NCBI RefSeq assembly: GCF_016836705.1
Contig: NZ_JAFCGY010000024.1
Coordinates: 1 to 64,000, forward strand
Direction: 5' to 3'
Source of the DNA: Mesorhizobium caraganae
GTDB lineage: Bacteria > Pseudomonadota > Alphaproteobacteria > Rhizobiales > Rhizobiaceae
Length of the DNA stretch: 64,000 nt
Part shown: positions 8,096 through 16,563 of the stretch, piece by piece
How the letters are laid out: each line of letters starts with the position of its first letter
Position numbering within the stretch: the first letter of the stretch is position 1
Made by a program: the position numbers and the translations under genes
Notes under the pieces: generated by a model
The model's input: only the letters and a program-made list of their open reading frames with translations
Told to the model about the DNA's origin: nothing
The model's database searches: none

Positions 8096-9154
8096 TCAGA
8101 TGGTCACCACCATCTTGCCGGCATTGGCCAGCGGCGTCGTCACCCCCGACAGCATGGTGCGGATATGGGCGACGCTCTGGTAGCGGCCATTGACCGAGAT
8201 GCGCGGCAGCGCGTGCAGGAAGCCGGCATGCTCGGCATGCAGCACGCCATGGCGGGTCGTCACCGCCGAGGCGTAGCCGGCGTCGCGGGCAAAGCCGACT
8301 TCGCGGCAGCCGACAGCGCTTGCATAGCCATAGGGGTAAGCGAGATGGCGCGGCTCTTCGCCGAGCTGCGCCTGCAGCTGGCGCCTGACGTCGCCGATCT
8401 CATGGCGCGCATCGGCTTCGTCGAGCCGCTTCAGATTGCGATGGTTGACCGTGTGCGCGCCGATCGTCACCAACCTGTGCCCGGCCATGGCGCGGATATC
8501 GTCCCAGGTCATCAGTGTGCTTGAGCGCAAGCCATCGAGTTCGATGCCGTTCGAGTGCGCGAGATCGCGCAGCACAGCGCGCTGGTCCTCCTCGCGCACT
8601 TCCAGCGTCAGATAGGCGTGCAGGCGCGCATTGGCCTGGAGTTTTCTGCCGTGGGTAGAGCAGTCGATCGTCACCGGCCCCTTCGGCGTCGCCAGCGTCA
8701 GCCGGTCGCGCGCGTTGACGATGTCCTCGACCACATCCCACCACAGGTCGGCGCTGCCGTCGATCAGGCCCGGCGCGACATAGATGGTGATCGGCGCGTC
8801 GTGCTTTTCCAGCACCGGCAACGCTTCGGTCATGTTGTCGCGATAGGCGTCGTCGGCGGTGATGGTAGCGAACTGGCCGTCCTTGCCACCGGCCTTGATG
8901 CGCTCGATCGCCTCGTCGAGCGTGACGAAGGCATAGCCCCTCGCCTTCATGTCGGCGACAAGAGTGTCGAGGAAACGCGGGGCGATGTTGAGGTGGCGGT
9001 TAACGCCGTCGGGCTTCTCCGGCGTGGCGGTGACCCGGTGCAACATCAGGATGGCGCCGATGCCGCCGACGAAGGACTTGGCCAGCGGTGCAAGGCCGGT
9101 AAAGCGGGCGATGTTAAGCGCCAGTTTCCGAACTGCCTCCCCGCCGTCGATCAT
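8096..9154 (-). CDS. NodB-fold polysaccharide deacetylase-like protein
   Basis: This 352-residue protein resembles family 4 carbohydrate esterases. The first motif reads TADDAYRDN near residue 98 where the family normally has TFDDGY, so the metal-binding and catalytic aspartates remain but the flanking residues differ. The second motif is HTVNH near 235, supplying the two metal-binding histidines. AYPYG follows near 273. There is no obvious signal peptide, so a cytoplasmic or membrane-associated role is possible. It is divergent from the FemAB/CelD-like acetyltransferase gene with 92 bases between. Its target glycan is unknown, and activity needs testing given the altered motif. Confidence 0.82.
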   Translation of the reverse strand: MIDGGEAVRKLALNIARFTGLAPLAKSFVGGIGAILMLHRVTATPEKPDGVNRHLNIAPRFLDTLVADMKARGYAFVTLDEAIERIKAGGKDGQFATITADDAYRDNMTEALPVLEKHDAPITIYVAPGLIDGSADLWWDVVEDIVNARDRLTLATPKGPVTIDCSTHGRKLQANARLHAYLTLEVREEDQRAVLRDLAHSNGIELDGLRSSTLMTWDDIRAMAGHRLVTIGAHTVNHRNLKRLDEADARHEIGDVRRQLQAQLGEEPRHLAYPYGYASAVGCREVGFARDAGYASAVTTRHGVLHAEHAGFLHALPRISVNGRYQSVAHIRTMLSGVTTPLANAGKMVVTI

Positions 9155-9246
9155 TCATTCACCTTTTGCGCCTAGGCTCAATCCAAGCACGGAACGCGCC
9201 GACGCGAACTCCCTGATCGCGACGAATACGCCTTAAGGATTGAGGT

Positions 9247-10476
9247 ATGGTTGACGCCACCGCGTCATTTGACGGCAATCGGCTCGCCGCTAGCAAGGCG
9301 TCCGCGCGCGCAACGGCTGCCGACCAGACCAGCCTGTCGGTGTCGATCGCCGACGCTGCCGCGCTCGCCTCTTACGGGGAATTCTGCCGTTCCGCGCTGT
9401 TTGCGCCGGCGCAGAGCGCCGCCTGGGCCCGCGCCTGGACGACGCAGGCCAATCCGGATGCCGTCGTCGCCACGCTGAAAATCGAGGACCGGCCGGTCTT
9501 CTCGCTGGCACTGGAAATCACGCGAACTGGTCCACTCCGCGTCGCCCGCTTCATGGGCGGACGTCATGCCAACGGCAATTTCGCCGCCGCCGATGAGGCC
9601 TGGCTCGCAAAGACTGATGCCGGGGCGATCCGCAGGCTGGTGACGGCGATCGGCAAGGCGCGTCCCGACATCGACCTCGTTGCGCTGGAAAGGCTGCTGC
9701 CCGACCTCGATGGCGTTGCCAATCCGTTGGCGGCATTCGCGCATTTCCCCAGCCCCAATTTGTCGCTCGCCGTCGACCTCGATGGTGGTTTCGATGCTTT
9801 GCTCTCCCGCGCGAGCGGCAAGCGCAAACGCAAGAAGCACCGTTCGCAGACGCGCAAGTTCGAGGCTGTCGGCAGTCATCGCCGCATCGAAGCGCGGACG
9901 ACGGAAGAGGTGAACAGGCTGCTCGATGCATTCTTCGAGATGAAGGAATTCCGCTTCGCCAAGATGGGCATCGCCAATGTCTTCGGCGACCCGGAGGTGC
10001 GTGCTTTCTTCCGCGCTTTGTTCGCCGGCGCGCTGGCCGAGGAGAAACCGGCCTTTGTGCTGCATGGGCTTGAAGTCGCCGGCAAGCTGCGCGCCATCAC
10101 CGGCTCGAGCCGGTCGGGCAAGCGCCTGATCTGCGAATTCGGAGCCATCGCCGAGGACGATCTCGGCCACACCAGCCCCGGCGACTTCCTGTTCTTCGAC
10201 AACATCCAGGAAGCCTGCGAGACGGGTTTCGAAGTCTATGATTTCTCGGTCGGCGACGAGCCCTATAAGCGCCTCTGGTGCGATATCGAGACCCAGCATT
10301 TCGAGGTGCTGGTGCCCTTGACGCTGAAAGGACGCGCCCTCGCGTCGGCGCTGCGGCAAGGCGCGCGGGCGAAAGCCTTCATCAAGAACAGCCCGACGAT
10401 CTGGAAGCTGACCAAGATGCTGCGCCGCAAGGCGGCCGGACAGGCGGCGCCCGCCACCACGGAAGACGAAAACTAG
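9247..10476 (+). CDS. FemAB/CelD-like GNAT acyltransferase
   Basis: This 409-residue protein matches the Acetyltransf_6 type found in BcsL/CelD proteins of polysaccharide loci. It has a variable N-terminal region and a GNAT-fold core around residues 180-350 (segments KRKRKKHRSQTRKFE, LICEFGAIAEDDLGHTSPG and YDFSVGDEPYK). AAGGA eight bases upstream supports the ATG at 9247. The neighbouring deacetylase suggests glycan or cell-envelope modification. It ends only three bases from the convergent GntR gene. The acyl donor and acceptor are unknown. Confidence 0.75.
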   Translation: MVDATASFDGNRLAASKASARATAADQTSLSVSIADAAALASYGEFCRSALFAPAQSAAWARAWTTQANPDAVVATLKIEDRPVFSLALEITRTGPLRVARFMGGRHANGNFAAADEAWLAKTDAGAIRRLVTAIGKARPDIDLVALERLLPDLDGVANPLAAFAHFPSPNLSLAVDLDGGFDALLSRASGKRKRKKHRSQTRKFEAVGSHRRIEARTTEEVNRLLDAFFEMKEFRFAKMGIANVFGDPEVRAFFRALFAGALAEEKPAFVLHGLEVAGKLRAITGSSRSGKRLICEFGAIAEDDLGHTSPGDFLFFDNIQEACETGFEVYDFSVGDEPYKRLWCDIETQHFEVLVPLTLKGRALASALRQGARAKAFIKNSPTIWKLTKMLRRKAAGQAAPATTEDEN

Positions 10477-10479
10477 CCG

Positions 10480-11193
10480 TCAGAAATTGAGAGCTTCGCG
10501 CAGCGCGGGACCGGCCCTGACACGCAGATCGAGATCAGCCTCGATGTGGTCGATGTGATGCAGCATCAAACGGCTCACCAACCCGCAATCGCCGCTCTCC
10601 AGCGCACCGACAATCCCCGTGTGCTCGCTATGCCCGCAGGCTGACACGCCGGAGCGGCCGTAAAGGGCGATAACGAGCGAGGAGCGCGCAACCAATTCCT
10701 CCATAAAGCGCTGCAGGATGGCGTTGCCGGCGACCGAGGCCAGCAGCAGATGGAAATCACCTGACGCCTTGATTTCGGAGCGCCGCGCGGTCGGACCGCG
10801 TTCGGCGATGAAGCGGCCTTCCTCATCGAGTTGGGCGCGGAACGCGGCGATATCGGTGGCTGTGACCCGCCCGCAGGCGGCAGTGGCAAGGCCCGGCTCG
10901 ATCAGCCGGCGGGAGGCGAACACCTGGCGCGCTTCCTCGGGCGACGGGTTGGCAACGAAGGCGCCGCGGTTTCGCTCGGTACGCACCAACCCCTCGAAGG
11001 ATAGCATCTGCAGCGCCGCGCGCGCGACGGTGCGCGAGACGTCAAACAGCGTGCCGACCTCGCCTTCCGACAACTTGGTGCCCGGCGCCAGCCGTCGGTC
11101 GACGATGGCGTCGCGCAGATTATCGCGGATCGCCTGGGCGCGATCCTGATTGGCGCTGTCGGCTGCGGAATAGATCTGATCGGCAATGTTCAT
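10480..11193 (-). CDS. GntR-family regulator, FCD subfamily
   Basis: This 237-residue regulator has a GntR winged helix at about residues 17-85 (LRDAIVDRRLAPGTKLSE, VSRTVARAALQML, GLVRTERNRGAFV). The C-terminal FCD all-helical domain has conserved metal-ligand histidines in FHLLLASVAGN and HTGIVGALESGD. It is divergent from the ABC importer/racemase operon with 264 bases between, so it most likely represses that operon and responds to its substrate or a breakdown product. Candidate operators of sequence TTGTGC...GCACAA lie in the gap. Confidence 0.9.
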   Translation of the reverse strand: MNIADQIYSAADSANQDRAQAIRDNLRDAIVDRRLAPGTKLSEGEVGTLFDVSRTVARAALQMLSFEGLVRTERNRGAFVANPSPEEARQVFASRRLIEPGLATAACGRVTATDIAAFRAQLDEEGRFIAERGPTARRSEIKASGDFHLLLASVAGNAILQRFMEELVARSSLVIALYGRSGVSACGHSEHTGIVGALESGDCGLVSRLMLHHIDHIEADLDLRVRAGPALREALNF

Positions 11194-11274
11194 GGCGATG
11201 ATGGTTCCCGCCCCCTTCTAGCGCGACTCGTCGTATGCGCACGAGAGGCAAAGTGGACACGAAGGTAAAAAAGA

Positions 11275-11332
11275 TTGCATACGATTCTTGTGCAAATCGC
11301 GAACAATCGCCCATAATTTGTGCAACGCACAA
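11275..11332. promoter_or_regulatory. Candidate GntR operators
   Basis: TTGTGC at 11318-11323 and GCACAA at 11327-11332 form a perfect inverted repeat with a 3-base centre. A second, weaker dyad TTGCA/TGCAA at 11275-11279 and 11291-11295 includes another TTGTGCAA (11288-11295). Short AT-flanked dyads of this size are normal for FCD-type GntR proteins. The sites lie between the regulator and the importer operon. Binding is inferred. Confidence 0.55.
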
Positions 11333-11457
11333 GGAAGCTCGCCAGGTAGGCAACACCGTCGAAGCCTGATTTTTCAGACAATTCAACCGCTTGGCCGCTG
11401 ACCCCGAAATTGGCACGCATGATGCTTTGGTTAATGCGACCAAACGGGGAAGCCTGA

Positions 11458-12546
11458 ATGTCCAAAGCCGCCGAGATCGACATCGTGTCCGTTTCGAAAG
11501 TGTACGGAACGACGACTGCCGTCGAGGCCATCAGCCTGAAAATACCGGCCGGCACCTATTGCTGCCTGCTCGGGCCCTCCGGCTGCGGCAAGACCTCGAC
11601 GCTGCGCATGATCGCCGGCCACGAAAGCATTTCGTCGGGCGATGTCCGGCTTGGCAACACCGTCGTCACCGATCTGCCGCCCGCCAAGCGAGGCACGGCG
11701 ATGATGTTCCAGTCCTATGCGCTGTTCCCGCATCTCGACCTCATCGACAATGTCGCTTTCAGCCTGAAGATGAAGGGCGTCGACAAGGAAAAGCGCCGTG
11801 CCAAGGCGCTCGACATGCTCAAGCTGATGCAGATGGAAGCCTATGCGACGCGCCGCCCCGCGCAGCTTTCCGGCGGCCAGCAGCAGCGTGTCGCACTCGC
11901 CCGCGCACTAATCACTGACCCGGAGGCGCTGCTGCTCGACGAGCCGCTCTCGGCGCTCGACCCGTTCCTGAAAATCCGCATGCGGGCCGAGTTGAAGAAG
12001 CTGCAGACCTCGCTCGGCATCACCTTCGTCCACGTCACCCACAGCCAGGAGGAGGCCATGGCCTTGGCGGACCTGATCGTGGTGATGAATGACGGCCGCA
12101 TCGAGCAGGCGGCACCTCCGCGCAATGTGTTCGAACGCCCGGCCACGGCCTTTGTCGCGCGCTTCATGGGTGACCACAATGTCATCTCCGGCCGGGTCAG
12201 CGGCGCGCGCGACGGCATGGTCGTTTTCGACGTCAATGGCGGCGGCTCGTTGGCTGCCTGCGGTCAGGGCCAGGACGTGGGGACGCCAATCGATATCGCC
12301 ATCCGCACCGACCATGTGCGCATCGGTGAGGCGCCCTCGCCCGGCCTCGGCTTCACCGGCATCGCCTCCAACATCGAATATCGCGGCGCCACGGTGAAGC
12401 TGTCGGTGACCGGTGCCGGCATCGACGATTTCACGGTCATTCTCGACGATTCCGACTTTTTCGCCAAACCCGTCGCCGTTGGCGACGCCGTACCGCTCGC
12501 CTGGGATTCCGAGGATGCCATCGTCCTCGGGCGCCTTCATTCATGA
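11458..12546 (+). CDS. ABC importer ATPase, PotA/FbpC type
   Basis: This 362-residue ATPase powers the importer encoded by the next three genes. Walker A is GPSGCGKT near residue 37, the signature motif is LSGGQQQRVALARAL near 138, and Walker B is LLLDEPLSALD near 160. The switch histidine is in VTHSQEEAM. The C-terminal third is a TOBE-like regulatory domain. It is the first gene of a same-strand run and follows the GntR-controlled promoter region. The architecture is that of spermidine/putrescine-type systems, but this class also moves other cationic or small nitrogen compounds. Confidence 0.9.
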   Translation: MSKAAEIDIVSVSKVYGTTTAVEAISLKIPAGTYCCLLGPSGCGKTSTLRMIAGHESISSGDVRLGNTVVTDLPPAKRGTAMMFQSYALFPHLDLIDNVAFSLKMKGVDKEKRRAKALDMLKLMQMEAYATRRPAQLSGGQQQRVALARALITDPEALLLDEPLSALDPFLKIRMRAELKKLQTSLGITFVHVTHSQEEAMALADLIVVMNDGRIEQAAPPRNVFERPATAFVARFMGDHNVISGRVSGARDGMVVFDVNGGGSLAACGQGQDVGTPIDIAIRTDHVRIGEAPSPGLGFTGIASNIEYRGATVKLSVTGAGIDDFTVILDDSDFFAKPVAVGDAVPLAWDSEDAIVLGRLHS

Positions 12547-12580
12547 ATTCAACGAAGCAAAACAAAACAGGGGAATAAGC

Positions 12581-13870
12581 ATGACAAACACACCGCAAAC
12601 CAAGACCGGCATGTCGCGCCGCTCGCTGCTCAAGACCGGCGCCGCCGCCGTCGGCCTCGCCGCAGGCTCGGGCGTCATCACCGGCTTCCCGACCATCTGG
12701 GCGCAGTCCAACATCACGCTGCGCCAATTCGGCACCGGCGTCTCGAACCTCAATGCCATCGCCGACAAGTGCAAGGCCGACCTCGGCATCACGCTTGAGA
12801 TGACGGCGACCGATTCCGACGCCGCCGCCCAGCGCGCCGTCACCCAACCCGACAGCTACGACATAGCCGACATCGAATACTGGATCTGCAAGAAGGTGTT
12901 CCCCACCGGCGTGCTGCAGCCGATGGATGTCAGCAAGCTGAAATATTACGACGAGCTGGTGCCGCTGTTCAAAACCGGCAAACTGACCCCCGACAGCGTC
13001 ATCGCTCAGGGCACCGCGCCGCACACGGTCGGCTATGTCGAGGCGCAGGACTCAAAGACCTTCGCCAAGGCGCCGACCAACTGGTTCACCATGGTGCCGA
13101 CCATCTACAATGCCGATACGTTGGGCATCCGGCCCGACCTCGTCGGTCGCGACATCACCACCTGGGCCGATATCATGGACCCGGCCTTCAAGGGCAAGAC
13201 CGCGATCCTCAACATCCCGTCCATCGGCATCATGGATGCGGCCATGATCATGGAGGCCACCGGCAACATCAAATATGCCGACAAGGGCAACATGACCAAG
13301 GAAGAGATCGACAAGACGATCGACTTCCTGATCAAAGCCAAGCAGGCCGGCCAGTTCCGCGCCTTCTGGAAGTCGTTCGACGAGAGCGTCAACCTGATGG
13401 CATCGGGCGAAGTGGTCATTCAGTCCATGTGGTCACCGGCCGTCGCCGCGGTGCGCTCCAAGGGCATCGCCTGCCGCTTCCAGCCGCTCAAGGAAGGCTA
13501 CCGCTCCTGGGGTGGCGGCCTTGGCCTTGCCGCCCATCTCAAGGGCGCCGAGCTCGACGCGGCCTACGAATACATCAACTGGTACACGTCGGGCTGGGTC
13601 GGCGGCTATCTCAATCGTCAGGGCTACTATTCCGCCAACATGGTCTCGGCCAAGAAGTTCATGTCCGAGGACGAATGGGGCTACTGGATCGAGGGCAAGC
13701 CCGCCAAGGGCGAGATCAAGGCACCGGATGGCACCGTCATGGAAAAGGCCGGCGCCGTGCGCGACGGCGGCTCGTTCGAGGAACGCATGGGGAAGGTCGC
13801 CTGCTGGAACTCGGTCATGGACGAGGACCGCTACATGGTGAAGCGCTGGAACGAGTTCATCGCGGCGTAA
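12581..13870 (+). CDS. Periplasmic binding protein of polyamine-type importer (Tat-exported)
   Basis: This 429-residue binding protein has a twin-arginine signal (SRRSLLKTGAAAVGLAAG at about residues 10-27), so it is exported folded. The mature part resembles PotD-like extracellular solute-binding proteins (FPTIWAQSNITLRQFGTG; later YINWYTSGWVGGYLNRQGYYS). The ATG at 12581 follows a run with GGGGAA. It lies 34 bases after the ATPase gene. A palindromic repeat fills the gap to the first permease gene, which may allow higher expression of this gene than of the permeases. The ligand cannot be predicted from sequence. Confidence 0.85.
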   Translation: MTNTPQTKTGMSRRSLLKTGAAAVGLAAGSGVITGFPTIWAQSNITLRQFGTGVSNLNAIADKCKADLGITLEMTATDSDAAAQRAVTQPDSYDIADIEYWICKKVFPTGVLQPMDVSKLKYYDELVPLFKTGKLTPDSVIAQGTAPHTVGYVEAQDSKTFAKAPTNWFTMVPTIYNADTLGIRPDLVGRDITTWADIMDPAFKGKTAILNIPSIGIMDAAMIMEATGNIKYADKGNMTKEEIDKTIDFLIKAKQAGQFRAFWKSFDESVNLMASGEVVIQSMWSPAVAAVRSKGIACRFQPLKEGYRSWGGGLGLAAHLKGAELDAAYEYINWYTSGWVGGYLNRQGYYSANMVSAKKFMSEDEWGYWIEGKPAKGEIKAPDGTVMEKAGAVRDGGSFEERMGKVACWNSVMDEDRYMVKRWNEFIAA

Positions 13871-13886
13871 GGAAGAGCCGGCGCCG

Positions 13887-14036
13887 CCACCTTCTCCCCT
13901 TGCGGGAGAAGGTGGATTGGCGCGCAGCGCCAAGACGGATGAGGGGTGTTGGACGGAGTGCCGTCATTGCCAAGATGGAACACCGCTCATCCGACCGAGC
14001 TTCGCTCGGCCACCTTTTCCCACAAGGGGAGAAGGA
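13887..14036. repeat. Palindromic repeat between binding protein and permease genes
   Basis: The left arm ccaccttctcccc...gggagaaggtgg and the right arm caccttttcccacaaggggagaagg are inverted copies around a central segment with tccgaccgagcttcgctcgg. Each arm folds as a stem-loop. The element lies exactly between the binding-protein stop and the permease start within one operon, the same position as the repeat in the second importer operon at 45584-45769. Confidence 0.8.
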
Positions 14037-14079
14037 AAGGCCGCTCCGCCCGTACCGCGAACCTGCACCGGGAGCATTG

Positions 14080-14991
14080 ATGACAGTCGCGCTCGAACGT
14101 CCCGCAATCGCCGCCGCCAAGCCCGCCAGACGCCGCCGCGTCTCCCTTGGCGCCGTCACGCCCTACCTGCAATCCGCACCGCTGGCACTCATCCTCGGTG
14201 CGTTCCTGCTGCTGCCAATCATCATGATCGCCGTCGTATCCTTCTGGGATTACGACTTCGCCGCCATGTATCCGGATTTCCTGACGACGAACTATTCAGA
14301 CGTGCTTGGCTCCTGGGTCACCTGGAAGACCTATCTCAACACCATCAAATTCGCTGCCATCGTCTGGGCGCTGACCTTGTTCATCGGCTTCTGGGTGGCC
14401 TATTTCCTTGCCTTCCACATCCGCACCACGGCCATGCAGATGGTGCTGTTCCTGGTTTGCACCGTACCGTTCCTGACCTCCAACATCATCCGCATGATCT
14501 CGTGGATCCCGGTTCTTGGCCGCAACGGCTTGATCAACTCGACGCTGGTGCAATTGGGGCTGGTGCCGAAACCCATAGAATGGCTGCTCTATTCCGAATT
14601 CGCCGTCGTGCTGGCGATGGTGCATCTCTATACGCTGTTCATGGTAACGCCGATTTTCAACACGCTGATGCGGATCGATCGTTCGCTGTTCGAGGCCGCG
14701 CGTGATGCCGGCGCGTCCGGCTGGCAGGTGTTGTGGAACGTGATCATTCCGCTGGCCAAGCCCGGCATGGCGATCGGCACCATCTTCGTCGTCACACTGG
14801 TGATGGCCGATTTCTCCACCGTGCAGGTGATGTCGGGCGGCCAGAGCGCGTCGGTCGCACTGATGATGAAGAACCAGATGTCGCTGCTGCAATATCCTGC
14901 CGCCGCCGCCAATGCCGTGGTGTTGCTGGTGTTGGTGCTGTTGATGGTTACCGGCATCCTGCGCATCGTCGACATCCGCAAGGAGCTTTGA
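14080..14991 (+). CDS. ABC importer permease, PotB type
   Basis: This 303-residue inner-membrane permease has a basic N terminus and about six membrane spans. The EAA loop that docks on the ATPase is EAARDAGASGWQVLWNVIIPLAKPG near residue 207. The ATG at 14080 is preceded by CCGGGAG. It follows the repeat that separates it from the binding-protein gene and is followed after one base by the second permease gene, so the two are translated together. Confidence 0.9.
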   Translation: MTVALERPAIAAAKPARRRRVSLGAVTPYLQSAPLALILGAFLLLPIIMIAVVSFWDYDFAAMYPDFLTTNYSDVLGSWVTWKTYLNTIKFAAIVWALTLFIGFWVAYFLAFHIRTTAMQMVLFLVCTVPFLTSNIIRMISWIPVLGRNGLINSTLVQLGLVPKPIEWLLYSEFAVVLAMVHLYTLFMVTPIFNTLMRIDRSLFEAARDAGASGWQVLWNVIIPLAKPGMAIGTIFVVTLVMADFSTVQVMSGGQSASVALMMKNQMSLLQYPAAAANAVVLLVLVLLMVTGILRIVDIRKEL

Positions 14992-14992
14992 G

Positions 14993-15811
14993 GTGAGCCA
15001 CGAAAAACGCACCCTCGAATTCTATGTGCTTGCGGCCTTCTTCATTCTGTTCGTCCTGTTCCTCTATGGTCCGCTGTCGGCGATCCTGATCCTTTCTTTC
15101 CAGGGCGAGACCGGCGGCCTCACCTTCCCGCTCAATGGCGTGTCGCTGCACTGGTTCGCCAATCTGTTCGAGCGCCAGGCGGTCGGCGATTTCGGCGGCA
15201 GCTTCAAGCGCTCGCTCGTGCTCGGTCTGATGGTGATGATCGTCACCGTCGTCGTGTCGCTGCTGGCAGGGCTCGCCTTCCGACAGAAATTTCGCGGCGC
15301 CACCGCATTGTTCTATCTGGCGGTCGCCAGCCTCGTCGTACCTTCGATCATCATTTCGCTGGGCATCGGCGTCGTCTTCCAGCAGGTCGGCCTCCGCCCG
15401 GCCTGGTACACGTCGGCCTTCGGCGCGCACCTGACCTGGACCTTGCCCTTCGGCGTGCTCATCATGTTCGCCGTCTTCAACCGCTTCTCGCCCGCCTATG
15501 AGGAAGCCGCGCGTGACCTTGGCGCCACCTCCTGGCAGACCTTTGCCCATGTCGTGCTGCCGATGATTGCGCCCAGCCTGATCGGCGTCGGCCTGTTCGG
15601 TTTCACGCTGTCCTATGATGAGTTCGCCCGCACGCTGATGACGTCGGGCACCTTCAACACGCTGCCGCTCGAGATCTACGGCATGACCACCAATGTCACG
15701 ACACCGGTGCTCTACGCGCTTGGCACAGTGACCACCGTGTTCTCCTTCCTGGTGATCCTGGCGACGCTGGGCGCTATCCTCTATGTCGGCCGCCGCCGGG
15801 CGAGAACGTGA
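14993..15811 (+). CDS. ABC importer permease, PotC type
   Basis: This 272-residue permease partners the previous one. It has about six membrane spans and the EAA loop EEAARDLGATSWQTFAHVVLPMIAPS near residue 170. The start is a GTG with AGGAG about eight bases upstream, overlapping the end of the preceding gene. The last four bases overlap the racemase start (GTGA), a sign of translational coupling. Confidence 0.9.
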   Translation: MSHEKRTLEFYVLAAFFILFVLFLYGPLSAILILSFQGETGGLTFPLNGVSLHWFANLFERQAVGDFGGSFKRSLVLGLMVMIVTVVVSLLAGLAFRQKFRGATALFYLAVASLVVPSIIISLGIGVVFQQVGLRPAWYTSAFGAHLTWTLPFGVLIMFAVFNRFSPAYEEAARDLGATSWQTFAHVVLPMIAPSLIGVGLFGFTLSYDEFARTLMTSGTFNTLPLEIYGMTTNVTTPVLYALGTVTTVFSFLVILATLGAILYVGRRRART

Positions 15812-16560
15812 TCGTGCAGATACTGGTGGTGAACCCCAACACGACGGCGAGCATGACTGCGACGATCGCGGCGGCCGCGCGCGGCGTCGCCGGCGCCTGG
15901 ACAGAGGTGGTGGCCGTCACCTCCTCCATGGGCCCGGCCTCGATCGAGGGCTATTACGACGAGGCATTGGCCGTGCCCGGCCTTTTGATGGAGATCGCCG
16001 CCGGTGAGCGTGCCGGGGCGCAGGCCGCCATCATTGCCTGTTTCGACGATACCGGCCTGGACGCGGCACGCGCCATGGCCTCCATTCCGGTCGTCGGCAT
16101 CTGTGAGGCCGCACTCAGCGTCGCCTCGTACATTGCCCAGCGCTTCACAGTCGTAACGACCACCGAACGCTCGCGTGTACCTGTCGAGGGCTTGGTGCAG
16201 CGCTACGGCATGGCCGGGCGTGCCCGCGTGCGCGCCGCTGACATTCCCGTGCTCGCCCTCGAAGACAGTACATCCGGCGCCGTCGAGAAACTGCGCGGCG
16301 AGATCGCACACGCCATTGAGGAGGACCGCGCCGAGGCCATCGTGCTCGGTTGCGCCGGCATGGCCGACCTGGCCCACCAATTGCAGGACGAGTTCGACCT
16401 GCCGGTCATCGACGGCGTCGGCGCGGCGGTCAAGCAGGCCGAGGCGCTGATCGCATTGGGCTTGTCGACCTCGAAGCGCGGTGCCTATGCCAGCCCGCTG
16501 GCCAAGTCCTATCGCGGCGTGCTGAAATCCTTCTCGCCCGGAACTATCGCCGCGGAGTGA
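15808..16560 (+). CDS. Asp/Glu/hydantoin racemase-family enzyme
   Basis: This 250-residue enzyme has the two-cysteine racemase pattern: C78 in IIACFDDTG and C182 in VLGCAGM are the likely proton-exchange pair, and the N-terminal VVNPNTT is the family signature. It starts at a GTG overlapping the upstream permease stop by four bases. Members racemise aspartate, glutamate or 5-substituted hydantoins, or open related ring compounds. Being coupled to an importer suggests it acts on the imported compound. No hydantoinase or carbamoylase gene is nearby, so hydantoin use is not established. Confidence 0.82.
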   Translation: MIVQILVVNPNTTASMTATIAAAARGVAGAWTEVVAVTSSMGPASIEGYYDEALAVPGLLMEIAAGERAGAQAAIIACFDDTGLDAARAMASIPVVGICEAALSVASYIAQRFTVVTTTERSRVPVEGLVQRYGMAGRARVRAADIPVLALEDSTSGAVEKLRGEIAHAIEEDRAEAIVLGCAGMADLAHQLQDEFDLPVIDGVGAAVKQAEALIALGLSTSKRGAYASPLAKSYRGVLKSFSPGTIAAE

Positions 16561-16563
16561 GCC

